Counted from the stretch's first letter, positions 49,386 to 61,439 are shown. The stretch is DNA of 64,000 nucleotides from Thysanoteuthis rhombus (GCA_963457665.1 OY735209.1:57199519-57263518), one strand, 5' to 3'. The notes: generated by a model not told the origin, from the letters alone. Numbers and translations are program-made.

Positions 49386-50334
49386 GTTAGATATAACTTG
49401 TAGTTATTTTGGTGGTATATTATTTAATAAAAAAAAAAAAACAAACATTAGAGACCGTATTTGTTTATTTATTCAAATCTCACTTAGTTTCATACGACAA
49501 CCCCCTGCAATAAATCCAACGATCAATGGCCGACTTTTTTCCTGTTTACTTCTTGTCTATGTAACCAGAGTGTTGTTTCATGGGGTATTTTTTTTTCCAA
49601 TTTTTATCTTATTTAAGGTTGTTTTTCCATGATTTCTTTTTTATTGCTACTAATGTTAACTTTGAACTTACTTTATCTTTAAGTCTATCCACATTTCCAT
49701 TCACACCAGGACGCCAGTCCTCAAAAGCTAAATAAGACCACAAGTACCACCCATCCCCACCTGCCCCCAAGAGATAAAGCAACCAAACCGGCACTAACTC
49801 AGCAAAAATAGCAATCTATCATAAAGCCCCCTTAGAAACTAAATCAAACACTGACCAGACCAAATAGTGACCTTGAACTTAAACACAAAGCAATAACAAG
49901 TCTTTTTTTGTTGTTTTTTTTTTTTAGATTAAAATTCAAAAAAGCAAGAAAAATAACTCATAAATAAATCTCTAGGAAGAATGACATCATTGCATTTAGT
50001 CTTTGGATTCTAAATTTCGATGTACACAATCCTGTTGTATTTATACTAGAATTAAAAACGTGAAAAAAGTCACTCCGGAATTATAGCTGCTTAGTATTTT
50101 GCATCTTAGCTTTACAATGTCAATTTCCATTCAGAAGTTCAACTGTACCATTTTTCTCAAATATTCCAACCTCAAATAAAAATAAACTTAGTTGGGCCCA
50201 CAGAGCCATACCTATTCGTGTTTGATAAGCACTTCGAACTTAAGGGTGTATATATCATGTATGAGAACTTGTTACCTTTTTTTCTTCCCTGGCCAAGAGC
50301 ATGATTATATTAAGGGTGGCATGACTAAGAAGTC
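49386..50334. other. No gene seen
   Basis: AT-rich with A14 near 49.43 kb and T9 near 49.92 kb; no supported feature. Confidence 0.4.
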
Positions 50335-51645
50335 ATAAACATCATCATCAGTCTTCAAATGTTTGTTGTAGGACATAGACCTCCCCCAGGATTCGCCACA
50401 CCTCTCTCTCATGGGTGTTGCAGAGCCAGTGCTTTCTGAATTTGTCAAGTATGTTTCTCCATTTTGTATTCTACCATCCTCGGTTGCACATGTGATCTCT
50501 GAGGATCCACATTGTGAGTTGTGATGTCCATCAGTTGTCTGCCATTCTTGCAACATGACCAGCCCATTGCCATTCAAGTTTTCTAGTAGATTCTATGATG
50601 TCCTGTTTTCTCCCTGATATACTGTGCTGTCTTGTGAACTCTCCATGTGAAGTTGAGCATGATTCTCTCATGCGCACGTTGCATGCTTCTCAGTTTGCGG
50701 GTTTGTCTCTTGGTAAGTTTCCATGTTTCAGATCCATGAGTAACTATCGGAAGGATGCTTTTAGGGTTAATGAAATCATCTGGTTTTTGAATGTTGAGCT
50801 TACTCTGCCAAAGACTTGCCATCCAATAGTGATTCTTCACTTGATTTCCTCTTTTGTGGATTTCATAGAGATTTGTTGTCCAAGGTAGATATAGTGGTCT
50901 ACTTTCTCCAGGTTTGCATCTTCGATTTTGATAGCTGTGTTCTTATTCTCAACGTGGTTGTTGCACATGACCTTCGTTTTACTAAAATTCATGTGTAGGC
51001 CAACTTTCTTGCTTTCTTCGTTTACTTCATCTGGCATTAGTTGGAAGTTGTACAAGTTCTCTGCAAAAAGGAAAATGTCGTTTGCAAATCTGAGGTTGCT
51101 CAGATATTTGCCATCTATTTTGATTCCTCTATTCTCCCAATCCAGGTTTTGGAAGATCATCACGAGACACGCTGTGAAAAGTATAGGTGAGATGGTATCA
51201 CCTTTTCTTACTCCTTTTTGGAGCTGGAAGGGTCCTGATGAAGGAGTTGCTGTGACTGTATATATGTTGAAGTACTCTAACATATACAGGGTCTACACCT
51301 TGTAGAGTGATGGCCTTCACGACCATGGGATTTTCGGGTAGTCGAACGCCTTTTTGAAGTCTATAGATGCTACAGTGAGAGGCATTTTATATTCTGCTGC
51401 TTTTTCTTTCAGCTGATTTATTGAATGGAGATGATCCATGGTCTAGTAGCTTCTTCTAAAGCCAGCCTTTTCCCATGGTTGGTTTTCATTTAATGTTTTA
51501 GTGATGTGGTTGGTGATGATTTTTGTGAAAAGTTTGTTGATGCAGTTGAGTGGGCTCATAAGTTAGTGTTTGTTCAGGTCTTTGGGGTTTCTTTTTATGT
51601 AAAAGCATCATGATTGCTCTGTTTTAGACATAAGTTGAATGGATC
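50335..51645 (-). mobile_element. RTE-type LINE, 3' 1.3 kb with reverse transcriptase core (copy D)
   Basis: Minus strand. From the 5' side: LFTTKIITNHITKTLNE, the motif A region, MVVKAITLQGVDP, a 148-codon open frame (51283-50837) with GVRKGDTISPILFTA (motif B region), then motif C as RFANDIFLFAE, where the family has FADD, so the first catalytic Asp is Asn. It continues with MNFSKTKVM, DHYIYLGQQISMKSTKEEIK, then after one frameshift ETWKLTKRQTRKLRSMQRAH, MLNFTWRVHKTAQYIREKTG, and ends in CATCATCATCAG on the plus strand (GAT tail). Relative to copy B about 25 bases are missing near 51.62 kb. Best window for reading the central reverse transcriptase of this family. Confidence 0.9.
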
Positions 51646-54061
51646 AACTTACGTCAATAAAAAAACTAGCTAAGTTATATCTATTGTCCCTGCTAACTAA
51701 TGTGTAACGAAAAGTTTAAATCACAAACCGAACACCAGAGTTGTTTAAAATGTTTTATTCCTATTCATATTAAGCACATGTTTGTCTGATTCACTGCTGT
51801 CCATGTCAAAAATAGATGCCATGATATCATCTATGTTGTCAACATGATATACTTGGGCATCTGAAACTTTGTAACATCTGAAACCTGGCTATTTTTAAAA
51901 ATCAAATATTTATAATTAGTTTTTTATAGTTATATTTTTCATAAAAATGGTCAAACACCTTTTAAAATTCAGTTTTAAATATAGATATATTCAAATATAT
52001 ATATTTTTAAACATCTAAAAACAATATCTGACATCTGAATGCAACGAAATTATCTAAATTTAGAGGTAAGGTGTAGGATGGAAACTGCAGCTATCTGCCA
52101 TATATAAGCTTAATTTTCAATATATTTCAAGTTTTTCCTAAATCCAGTCAATTGATCATTGAATTAATTGATTTTATTCAAATCAATTTCCCTTGCCAAC
52201 TTTATTTTTGGAAGATTTCCAATTGAATATTTGTAACAGTTTGATTATTGTTCAGTTGCAAGAAATAAAAAATAGTTGACTAAAATGTAAAATTTAAAAC
52301 ATCCAAGAAACTGCTTTATGAATAAGTTTGGTTTACCTATGCTTATATAAGAAATTTCAAAAGAAAGTTGACAACCGATGAGAATTAAAAAATTTATTTG
52401 CTAATTTACCAAAAAGTTTTCAGCCATCAACTACAACATATTGATGCCTTACTAATAGTAAAGGTAATCAAAAAAAAACGTTGACTTCTACCTATTGATT
52501 TATGTGAATTTGTTTTCATTTCTTTAGACAAATATTGGATCTTAATAAGAACAGAATTTTATAGATTTTAAATAATTGCATTTTTTTAATAAATTCTGTG
52601 TTCGAAAACATAATGTAAATTATATAAAATCTAATTTAAGTCAATACGAACCAGGTGATGAGTTAAACAAAGATTAAATTTAGCTGTTACAAATTCTGAA
52701 AAGTCAGTTACGATTGGGTTGCGTATTATACCAAATAAATTACAATAATGAAGGTCTTAAGGATTAAGAGAGAAAAATTGGTCGAAGTTGGTTGTCACCA
52801 GCCTGATCCTTGGTATAATAGTTCGCAAGTGCATCTCAAGGACCACTTTACTACTTTTCAACATTCACGTATGTTCCAATATGGTGACCTTGTGCTAGAT
52901 TAAACAACACTTTACCTTATTACATCAATCTCTCAGCAGAGAATGCCTGTAAATATGGACTATTCATACATAACCGGCCATGTATGTCACATAGCATAAT
53001 AAATAACTGTTCAGCATTTAAAGAAAGTTTGATCCCCCCTGGCACTCTGGCCTTGTGCCACACTAAAGTTAGGAATATAATCAAAATTATTACGTAGGGG
53101 TTAGTAAACAGAGATTTAATAACGGACAAAACTATTCGGTTATTTTTCATTTCATTTTTAGGTAACTGTAGACAAGACAAAACATATTTTTTCTGCACTA
53201 TTAATTATATGAGGAAAATAATTTTTTTAAAAATCATCAGTCTTAATTCCTCGTCAAAAGATTTACATAACAGAAAAAAAATTCTCTAATTTATGTTCAA
53301 GTATTAAAATAACAAAAATATACTAGTTAATCATTATGAAAAAAAATAAAATATATATTTGAATTTCAATAGGATTATTTTTCAGGGAAGGGACTCGTTC
53401 AAGTGGAAGATTTAAATGTCAAATTATGGATAGCAGATACTCAATCAGCAAAATTGTTACCTACACCAGGAAGAGTCCATTGTTACGGACAAAAAAGAAA
53501 GTAGGAAAAAAAAAAAAAAGGTCACAGTTCTTGAATAAGATATCTGTACCTGGAATGAATCACCATAGCTTATGCATGTATGAGAAATAATTAAGTAAAA
53601 AATTATCTAAAAAAAAAATAGATTTTTTTTTAAAATTTTTTTTTTTTATTTAGATTATCAAAAAAAATACCAACACAAGATTTGGTCATAGTTGGTCCAA
53701 AATGACTATAAAGACCCCTGAAAAAAGAGACGAAAAAAAAATTTTCAGATGGTGCCTAGTGTTGCGCTCATGCAAATTTTCAAGGTTGTGTCCCCAAAAA
53801 TGTGACCAGGAGTGCCCGGAGACACATATGCACACATATACAAACACTCAAAGAGAGAAGAATATGTAGTCCACATACTTGGTTGTCGGGCAGGCCATTT
53901 ATGGGGCAACAGTGATTTGAGATAGATATATATTTAGCTTCCATATCAAATTAAAGTGCATCACTAAGAAGAAATCAGTTGTAGTTTTATCAAACACTAA
54001 CACATTGAAACTTGTAGCGTAGTACAAGACTCTGCAGGACTGAGACCATCAGAAAAAACAG

Positions 54062-54065
<4 letters not shown>
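51646..54065. other. No gene seen over 2.4 kb
   Basis: AT-rich. The segment 51.88-52.05 kb has repeated ACATCTGAAA/AACATCTAAAAA motifs, and GGCCTTGTGCCACAC at 53.05 kb echoes GGCCTTGTGCCTCAC at 12.60 kb and GACCTTGTGCCCCA at 34.26 kb, too short to define a family. A/T homopolymers crowd 53.58-53.67 kb. Confidence 0.4.

Positions 54066-54126
<61 letters not shown>
54066..54126. repeat. AT microsatellite
   Basis: About 30 uninterrupted TA dinucleotides. Confidence 0.95.
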
Positions 54127-54129
<3 letters not shown>

Positions 54130-54631
54130 ATTACTTATTCAACCAGAGTTTGATACAAAATGTATTTTCACATTTGTACAGTTGGATTTTTTTTTTCTTT
54201 TTGGCTGCAATGTCTGGTATTCTAATGCATTCATGTTTGTTTTGGGTGTTTTTAATGGATGAACTGCAAGTTATCAGATCATTTTTTGAGCGAGATCTGA
54301 GAATCTAACTCTTACTGAATTACTCCCTATCAGCAAGAGAATTCTGTATCTGATCTTTCAATAATCTATCACTTGTTTTAACAACTGTGCCTAAAATTAC
54401 AAAGCAGATTTCGTATCTGGAACTGAGAGAAAACAGGAGATCCATTACACTAGTAAAACTTCCTTATCAGCAGCTAACATGAATCAGCAAACGTAGCTCT
54501 GCAAGACAATATTAAATTAGCAGCACATGGCCAACAAGTGTAGCATCAAAATCCGTCTTTATAAAAGACATACTGTACCTATACATATATAAATATATCA
54601 GGTATAAGCAATAAGACAAAAATAGTTTGAG

Positions 54632-54633
<2 letters not shown>

Positions 54634-54713
<80 letters not shown>

Positions 54714-54721
54714 ATATATAA
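54634..54721. repeat. Compound AT / GATA microsatellite
   Basis: TA repeat, then TGTATG, TA repeat, then GATATA hexamers, then TA again. Confidence 0.9.
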
Positions 54722-57017
54722 CATTTTTTGAGAGTAATTATAGTATTCAGGTACATAAAGACTACAGGCTTTACAATGGTGGAAGATGTACTAGTCTTGC
54801 TAGTTATTCTTTCCATTAGTTTGATCATCACTTAGTGTTCCATAAATGTGTCCCTGTACCATGCTTTGATATGCCTAGTAAATATATGAAATGTGATTAA
54901 TACCTAGTTAGAAGAGAAAAGGGCTAAATCAAATTATGCTATATACCCAAATATACATGAAAAAATCCAGAGCCTAATGATGAAAAAAAGGATTTATTTT
55001 GCACAATGAACTAATACTAAACCATCATTGAATAAAGGTTTGTCTTGAAAACGTTTTTCAAAATCATACAATGGAACATAACCCATTCTGTTCAACCATT
55101 TTCAGGTTGGTGTCCACCTGTTGACATAACATCTGCAACCTTTTTCTTTCTTGTGGTCGAAAATGCAAATGCAATTTTAAATATGAGTAACCAACATGAG
55201 AATACTAACTCGGTATCTACCATCGATATGCACTACAAAAGTTAGGAGATTTGAATAGATTGCTCAATCCCTTCATTTACCAAGTTACTCAGTATCCCTC
55301 CCCCATGTCCTACCAGGCAGTTCAAATCTTCACACAAGATAACAAACTAATGCATCTATGGTCTGACTTTCAGGCAAGCCTTATTTTCCTACAGATAGAG
55401 AAAACAATTTCGTTTCATTGAACTATCTTCATAAAAGTAAACAAGGAACCCAGTTCTGATAATTCTGTTTGAAAATCTGGAAAGTGATTTATCTGTTCAT
55501 AAATTATTTAGACACAGATTTCCATCATTCTAATAACAGTGCTGACTATTACACCCTCTGGCCTGGCTTGGTTGCAAATTACATCCAGTAACCTTGAGAG
55601 GGTTTTCAACGTGAAAAGAGAAACGTCAAAGTTCTGTGAGCAAAACACTCAATGTTATTGGATCCAACGTATACAGAGGAAGCTATTCATTATAATCATG
55701 GATAATCAGTTATTGTTATTGAAATCAATCAGTCCAAAGCACTTTATTGAAAATTATGATCAGATGTTAATATTATTTCTTTTCATAATGGAAAGTCGTT
55801 AATAACAATGAATTTAATGATAATTTTCAATCATTGATATAAATTCATTGTTTTAACAATGAACTTGAATTATAGGAAAGGTGCCCCACTTTCTCTCAAA
55901 TCCCAGCCAACTCTTCCTCCCTCCATCAGTTTTCCTCACCTTGTACATTGCATCTACCCTATTGCATTTTCTAACCTCATTCATGAGCTGCAGAACCCCA
56001 AAATAGAGAGGAGGAGAAATAAACAAGACACTAATTTATAGCTACTGCATTTCCTTTCTTTTCGTCTCTGTTACTTTCTACCCTTATAGCAGACACGCAA
56101 ATCACTGGTCCTACCTTTTAGCTGCTGCATCATTTCCCTTGGTAGCCTATTACGCAACAAATTCACCGGCACACCAGTCAAGCACAATTATGTCAGTACT
56201 AAGGGATGCAAGCACACCAGCCATCATGTCAATCTAACACAAAATCTTAGTACTAATGAATACCAGTTCAAAACAATCACAACTTGGTGTTATCGCTATG
56301 AAATATACCATAAGGTATGCCAGTCAATATTCCCATGGATTCAATTGATACAAAGGTACGCCAGTCTGAAGCACTACAATTTCAATCCAGTGCTTTATTA
56401 ATCTTTGATTAAAACCAGGTAAAAACTTTGGTCAATAAAGTTTTAGCTGCTTAGGGTAGAGTTTCAGCAAGTGTCCTCATACTCTACATTCAAAATCTGT
56501 GCATTTTAGTGCCTCAAGCTTGTATATGATTTCTAAACACTATTTGTTAACTGCATTGTAGGTGTAAATAATACTGGTTTTGAATGAATACAAACATTAT
56601 TCATTTATCTTGAATAAATATAAATAGTGCAAAATTTGAACTGTTTATGGCTTTTAAAATTATTAAAACCAAAAAACCATTTTTTTCTCAAGGTATAGAA
56701 GACATGCGACAGAAAAGCAACATTTGGAAGAAGAAGACAATTGGAAGCAGAAAGAAACTCACTACTTCATGCTGATCACAAACTGAATAAAATAAGTAAT
56801 ACTTCAGAATCGATATAATTCATTTTAATAACATGACATTTTTAATAAAATAAGTAATATCTTTATCTACACAATTTACAAGGAGGAAAAAAAAATTGAT
56901 ACATTTTCATTAAAAATTGCTCTTGTTTGGTAAACCGAATCTAAAGCAAGATTTTTTTTTACAAACTAGTAATACTGTAAAATTTTCATTGTACAAACCA
57001 TGGGAAGTGTTGGGCCA
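54722..57017. other. No gene seen over 2.3 kb
   Basis: AT-rich; one perfect palindrome at 55805-55851. Pyrimidine-rich stretch at 55.88-56.10 kb. AATAAGTAATA motifs at 56.79 and 56.85 kb hint at a decayed R1 piece. Confidence 0.4.
55805..55851. repeat. Perfect 12-bp palindrome
   Basis: ACAATGAATTTA and TAAATTCATTGT with a 23-base loop that itself holds ATGAT/ATCAT pairs. Confidence 0.7.
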
Positions 57018-57412
57018 TGGAACCTAACCAAAAGACAGACCTGCTAGCTGAGAAGTATACAATGCGCACATGAGAGAATCATGCTCAACCTTATATGGAG
57101 AGACCACAAGACAGCACAGTATATAAGGAAGAAAACAGGTATCCGTTACATCATAGAAACTATTAAAAAACTCAAATGGCAATAGGCAGGCCATGTTGCA
57201 AGGATGAAAGACAACCGATGGACATCACGTCTCACAACATGGATCCCCAGAGATCATATAAGAAACCGAGGCCGACAGAACACAAGATGGAGAGATGAAC
57301 TGGACAGATTCAGGAAATACTGGCTTTGCGCCGCCCATGATAGAGAATTGTGGCGAATCCTGGGGAAGGTCTATGTCCAACGACAGACGTTAAAAGACTG
57401 ATGATGAATACT
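57018..57412 (+). mobile_element. RTE-type LINE, best-preserved 3' end (copy F)
   Basis: One frame from TGG at 57018 to the natural stop at 57399-57401 reads WNLTKRQT, ERIMLNLIWRDHKTAQYI, GIRYIIETIKKLKWQ, AGHVARMKDNRWTSRLTTWI, RDHIRNRGRQNTRWRDELDR, FRKYWLCAAHDRELWRILGK and VYVQRQTLKD, with only two in-frame stops in 127 codons and no frameshift. It is followed by the short GATGAT tail. The RGRQ..RWRDEL and W.RAAHDRxLWR blocks are the standard C-terminus of RTE-clade proteins seen in many invertebrates. Probably the youngest copy in the window, but 5'-truncated. Confidence 0.92.
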
Positions 57413-57610
57413 GTAAAATAACAAAGATGATCCATTTTCTTCATCTGCTTTATTTGTTACAAAATTTGACTCACCTTACATGATTGATGTCAATGACACT
57501 AATATAATGTATTGAAAGATTTGTTACAAAATTTGACGCTCCTCCATGTTTGGTGTCAATGAGACTATCATAATGTATTGAATGATTTGTTACAAAATTC
57601 CACGCTATTT
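57413..57610 (-). repeat. 66-67-bp tandem repeat, shared with the 5.9-kb relic
   Basis: ATTTGTTACAAAATTTGAC recurs at 57452 and 57519, and again in part at 57585. On the minus strand the unit (CAATACATTAT, GTGTCATTGACA-like, GTCAAATTTTGTAACAAAT) matches 5937-6003 on the plus strand, and the match continues beyond the unit (GCAGATGA.AAAAATGGA) to the edge of copy F. The plus-strand relic has one full unit, this locus two and a part. Confidence 0.75.
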
Positions 57611-57624
57611 TACCTTTATACCGT

Positions 57625-57980
57625 CATCAGCCATTATAAGTCCACTGCTGGACAAAGACCTTTCACATCTCCTTCCATGATGACCCAGATTGCACTAACC
57701 TCCGCTATATCTTACCAATAAAACTTTCAATCTCATCCCTCCATCTGGTCTTATCCCACTTCGATTACTGTTCGACAATTGGCATCTATTGGTTAGAATT
57801 TTTCTCCATCTGTTATCATCTGTACTTGCTAAAAGTCCTTCACCTTACTGATTCAAATTGATTTTTTTCAATCTCTGAGAGTTAAACCTAGCATTGCTCT
57901 TTCCATGGCTCTCTCTGCAATTCAAACTTGGTTTTCAGTTTTTTTTTTATTAATTTCTTTGTTTCACATACATAAGTCAT
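57625..57980 (-). mobile_element. Second RTE-like LINE family, 3' fragment (copy I)
   Basis: On the minus strand the end reads WKEM.KVFVQQWTYNG followed by a GGCTGATGACGG tail, with an upstream block equivalent to EIESFI. The plus-strand signature TCCACTGCTGGACAAAGACC is the antisense of a C-terminus common to another invertebrate RTE group. It differs from copies A-H, so it is a separate family. 5'-truncated and degraded. Confidence 0.65.
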
Positions 57981-58437
57981 AAAAGGGATAATGGGCTTGC
58001 CCCCCCCCCATTGGAATTACGGATAAAATTGAAGACTCTTGCTAATCAAGCAAGCAATGAACAAAATGGAGCCAACCACGAAAAAAGAGAAAATGAAAAG
58101 AAAGGTATTCATTCTATCCTATAAAAAGAAATTCAATAAGAAATATTTCTTTGTTTATTCTAAATACATCAAACATGGAAGATGAAATGTAAAATGAAAT
58201 CATCAGCCTTTTTATTGATTTTAAGATCTTTTCTTTGTATGATTAAAGAAGCAGTGGAGGATAGTCAGGCTAAAAATAAACTAGCTTGAGGCATACATGA
58301 AAAGGATTGCCATGTAACACTACCTGTCAAATTTTTTCAAAATCTATCCGTTTTTTTCTGATACATCTAAAATGACAAACTGCCATCTTTGCCAGGACAC
58401 ACATTGGCATAAATCCAATTGAAGATATTTACTAACC
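57981..58437. other. No gene seen
   Basis: AT-rich with a C10 run at 58.00 kb; nothing supported. Confidence 0.4.
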
Positions 58438-58745
58438 TAAACTTGGCCTGATACCAGGTCACACCTGCTCGACACACAGTGAGGACCAAACTCACCAGCA
58501 ATATAAGACAAACTTGCTTGCCCTTATTTACAACAGACACTAATGTATTAATGTTGATTAGATATTTACTTAGCTTAGTCTGACAGGGCCATTATAGTTC
58601 GGCACCAAGTGATGATCAACGGCTTGTGAAACTGGCCTGATGACCATTTACTAAGCATAGCCTGAGGCGCAGGGCGCAATAGTCAGGCACCAAATAAAGA
58701 TCAAACACGTTAGCAAACAAGCTTGTTAACCATTACCCTGTGACA
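58438..58745 (+). repeat. Three diverged tandem units of about 85-125 bp
   Basis: Units begin near 58438, 58565 and 58648. Shared elements: (A/T)AC.TA.GC.TAGTCTGA / ACTAAGCATAGCCTGA, GGGC..(T/A)ATAGT(T/C)(C/A)GGCACCAA, GATCAA, CT.GC(C/A)AACAAGCTTG or CAAACTTGCTTG, and CCATTTAC/CCATTACCC. More GC-rich than surroundings. Confidence 0.6.
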
Positions 58746-58844
58746 AACAACACTTTCCAACAAAATTTCAACATTTACTCCTTGCTGTGTCTAGAAATAA
58801 AATTTAGCATTTCTTTTTAGCTTTAGATTCCCTAAAAAAAAAAA

Positions 58845-59070
58845 ATTTGAAGGGGTGTCAGTTTACAACATAAGTTTATGCTAAATTGGCCCCTTAGTTT
58901 GTGTCTGGCAGCATTCGCATCATTGCTGAACAAAGACAACAGTACTAACTTATTTGTTGATCATACCTTATCCCAATTTTTTAATTTATCATCTCTAACA
59001 AAACGCGCTGCAAAAAGACATAGGTCATATGATTGTTTCTTTTGAGTGACAAACCAAACCTGTTGTGTAT
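58845..59070 (+). repeat. Third copy of the 17-kb repeat
   Basis: ACATAAGTTTATGCTAAATT, GGCCCCTTAGTTTGTGTC and GCAGCATTCGCATCATTGCTG match 17.20-17.31 kb (ATATAAGTTTATGCTAAAAT, GGTCCCTTAGTTCATGTC, ACAACATTCATGCTTAT...CACTGC). Same orientation. Confidence 0.75.
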
Positions 59071-59265
59071 AAGTTTTGTCATGCGATAGAGATATAAACA
59101 GCCAAACTAACTTAAAAACTGAAGAAACCTGTGTTGACAGTTTTAGTGACAGTTCTGATCGACTGTTTCTAACAAGAGTTCAGAAATACAGTCTTATTTA
59201 TAGCATCCAAGAAGCATAAAAACCCTTTGCAGTAATAGTAATAAATCTTCAAATAACAATAACTT

Positions 59266-59640
59266 AATATATCTCTGAATTTTTGAGATGAGGTATTATT
59301 ATTATTTCTATTAATATTCAGACTATCCTCTTCTTGTACACATAGCGTAGAGGTTATGGAATCCGACAAAATTACTGCAAGTAATCTGATGGTTCTTGGT
59401 TCAATCCCAGTGTGAGACAATAATAATACTACTAATGCTAAGAGGGGAGTGCGGTCAATATAACCCCCGTCAGTTAAATAAAGGGTTTGGTTTGTTACTT
59501 CCCCACACCTACCAGATGATACCTGATGAAGGCCATAGAGTACAACGGCCGAAACGTTGTATGAAAAACAACCAAGATGAGGATAGTCCGAATAATAATA
59601 GAAATAACAATAAACTTATCTCTGAACCTCACAAATTGAA
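59266..59640 (+). mobile_element. tRNA-derived SINE with conserved core and inverted tails
   Basis: RNA polymerase III promoter: A box TAGCGTAGAGG (59343-59353) and B box GGTTCAATCCC (59398-59408), both matching consensus. Body: CTAAGAGGGGAGTGCGGTCA, CCGTCAGTTAAATAAAGGG, then the core CCTGATGAAGGCC (59522-59534) and CGGCCGAAACGTTG (59546-59559), which includes the 7-bp hairpin TACAACG/CGTTGTA. This core is like the deeply conserved SINE core found in many metazoan families. Tail: GATGAGGATAGTCC then AAT-rich repeats. Upstream of the tRNA head (59287-59330) is an inverted copy of the tail, so the locus has inverted ends of about 40 bp. The 6.5-kb copy is its truncated relative. Confidence 0.85.
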
Positions 59641-60954
59641 TTGACATCAGAATTTGTGAAGTTGTTTTTGTTTTTTTTTTATATTTGACCTGTCAGATAT
59701 AATAGGTTGACTATGAAATGAATCCAATCTATGTTTTCCCACAGTATCCTGTTTTTTTTTTCTTGCATCTTAACATTGTTTGCCATAAGCCTTTACTAAA
59801 AAAAGAAAAAAAAAAATGAACACAACTGGTTAGCAGGATGCCCCACTTGAAGGAGGAAACAATAGTTCTTTTATTATACATCTGATGTTTGATCAATTGA
59901 CAAACATGTCCCAACTCAGGCCAGACAACTTTTGATTCCAGTTCAGGAACTTACTTTCCCATTGAACTGTTAGCAGTTCAAGTCAATTCATAAATTAATT
60001 TTTTTTTCACTCAAGTTGCTTTGGACAGAAGAGATATAAAATAAACAGTAGAGATGAATATACAAGGGTGGATCAATCTAGTCCGACACGTGATCATTAG
60101 CTGATTTTTCTATCTGAAATTTTTACTGCGTAATGTTTGATCTACGCAATAAATATTCACCACTGAATTGAGTGCATTGATAAGAAAAGAGATGATGTTA
60201 ATAAATAAACATTTAGTGTTTTTTTTTTTTCATCATTAGGCTCATTGATGTACCTATGGATGTGTGCAAGTTTTCCCTATAGTGTCAGTAATTTTAATCG
60301 AAGAATGACTTATTAATAAGAGGAGTTAAACAAAACAGGAACGGAACACTATGTACCATATTGGCAACATAAAGGACATTAGTTTTGCCTCCATATCATT
60401 TTGACAAGGAAAACAAGAACCAAAAGTTCAATGGGGCATCCCTCATAAAGTTTAAAAGCCATTATCACCAGATCACATGGCCCTAATTGGAAGATTTTTC
60501 AAGGTAAGAGGCATCTTATCAAGGGACACCTTTCTATCAAGTTTCGAGTTAATCTAAGAATTCTAGAATGAATGTGCTAGAAAATTTGTGCAGTCCCTGT
60601 ACTAGTGTTCTCATTTTTTTTTGAGACTCAATTACATCTCTATTAAAACTTGAAGCTAATTTGCTATTAACGTATACCCAATTTCATTCGTTTGGCTCTC
60701 ATGGATACAAACATAAGCTTAAATATAGATAGCAAAATTCAAAACATTTTCCTTATTTGAGCATATATTTCATACCTAAACTTTTGTTGCACAATAAAGC
60801 ATGGGATGGAATGATAAAGTTGGGAACCGTCTTTCCACCATAGCTCCTCCGCTCCATCTCAGTGAGATGCCGAATTGAGACAAGCAAGAAGGATGAGGGA
60901 AATTTATTTATTAGGGCACACCAGCCCAGAGAGACAGAAAGACATAGAGATAGA

Positions 60955-60993
<39 letters not shown>

Positions 60994-61439
60994 GGAGTTC
61001 TCCTATCAAGGGAGACACAGATACATCCATCTAGGATTAAGCTTGTAATCCACATATCTCCTTTCTGTTTGTCCTGGTATTGTTTTGCGGTATGAAAATG
61101 AGTGATCTCTCACAGTGAACCCAAAAGAGATATTTCTATACATCATATTTGCCTAGTTGCTCCCTCAGTGGTATAACACAGGTTATCTCAGCAGTTTCAG
61201 AATGATTTTTTGTGCCCTTAGCTTTTTTCTCTGCGGCACCTCTACCTGGAAGTCACCTTCAGAAGACTCAACCTTGTTCCCAAAATTCAATTTGACATAC
61301 AACAGCGGTTCAATTGAGGGTAACACAACACTTTCTGTTTGGGATCAAAAATCAGGGATTCCAAAAAGTCACATTCTCTTAAATGACTTCAGCTGACTGC
61401 CTATACTCTATATATAATGAAAACCAAAAAAAAAAAAGT
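59641..61439. other. No gene seen; GA microsatellite within
   Basis: AT-rich, with a GA run at 60931-60997. A stretch at 60.5-60.7 kb (TATCAAGTTTCGAGTTAATC; CCAATTTCATTCGTTTGGCT) resembles the repeat type at 38.6-39.4 kb. Confidence 0.4.
60931..60997. repeat. GA-rich microsatellite
   Basis: GAGACAGAAAGACATAGAGA then pure GA then GATAGAGATGGAG. Confidence 0.9.

Noticed and set aside
12596-53062. GGCCTTGTGCC(T/A)CAC motif at 12.60, 34.26 and 53.05 kb
   Set aside because: Similarity does not extend beyond about 15 bases by eye, so no repeat family can be supported.
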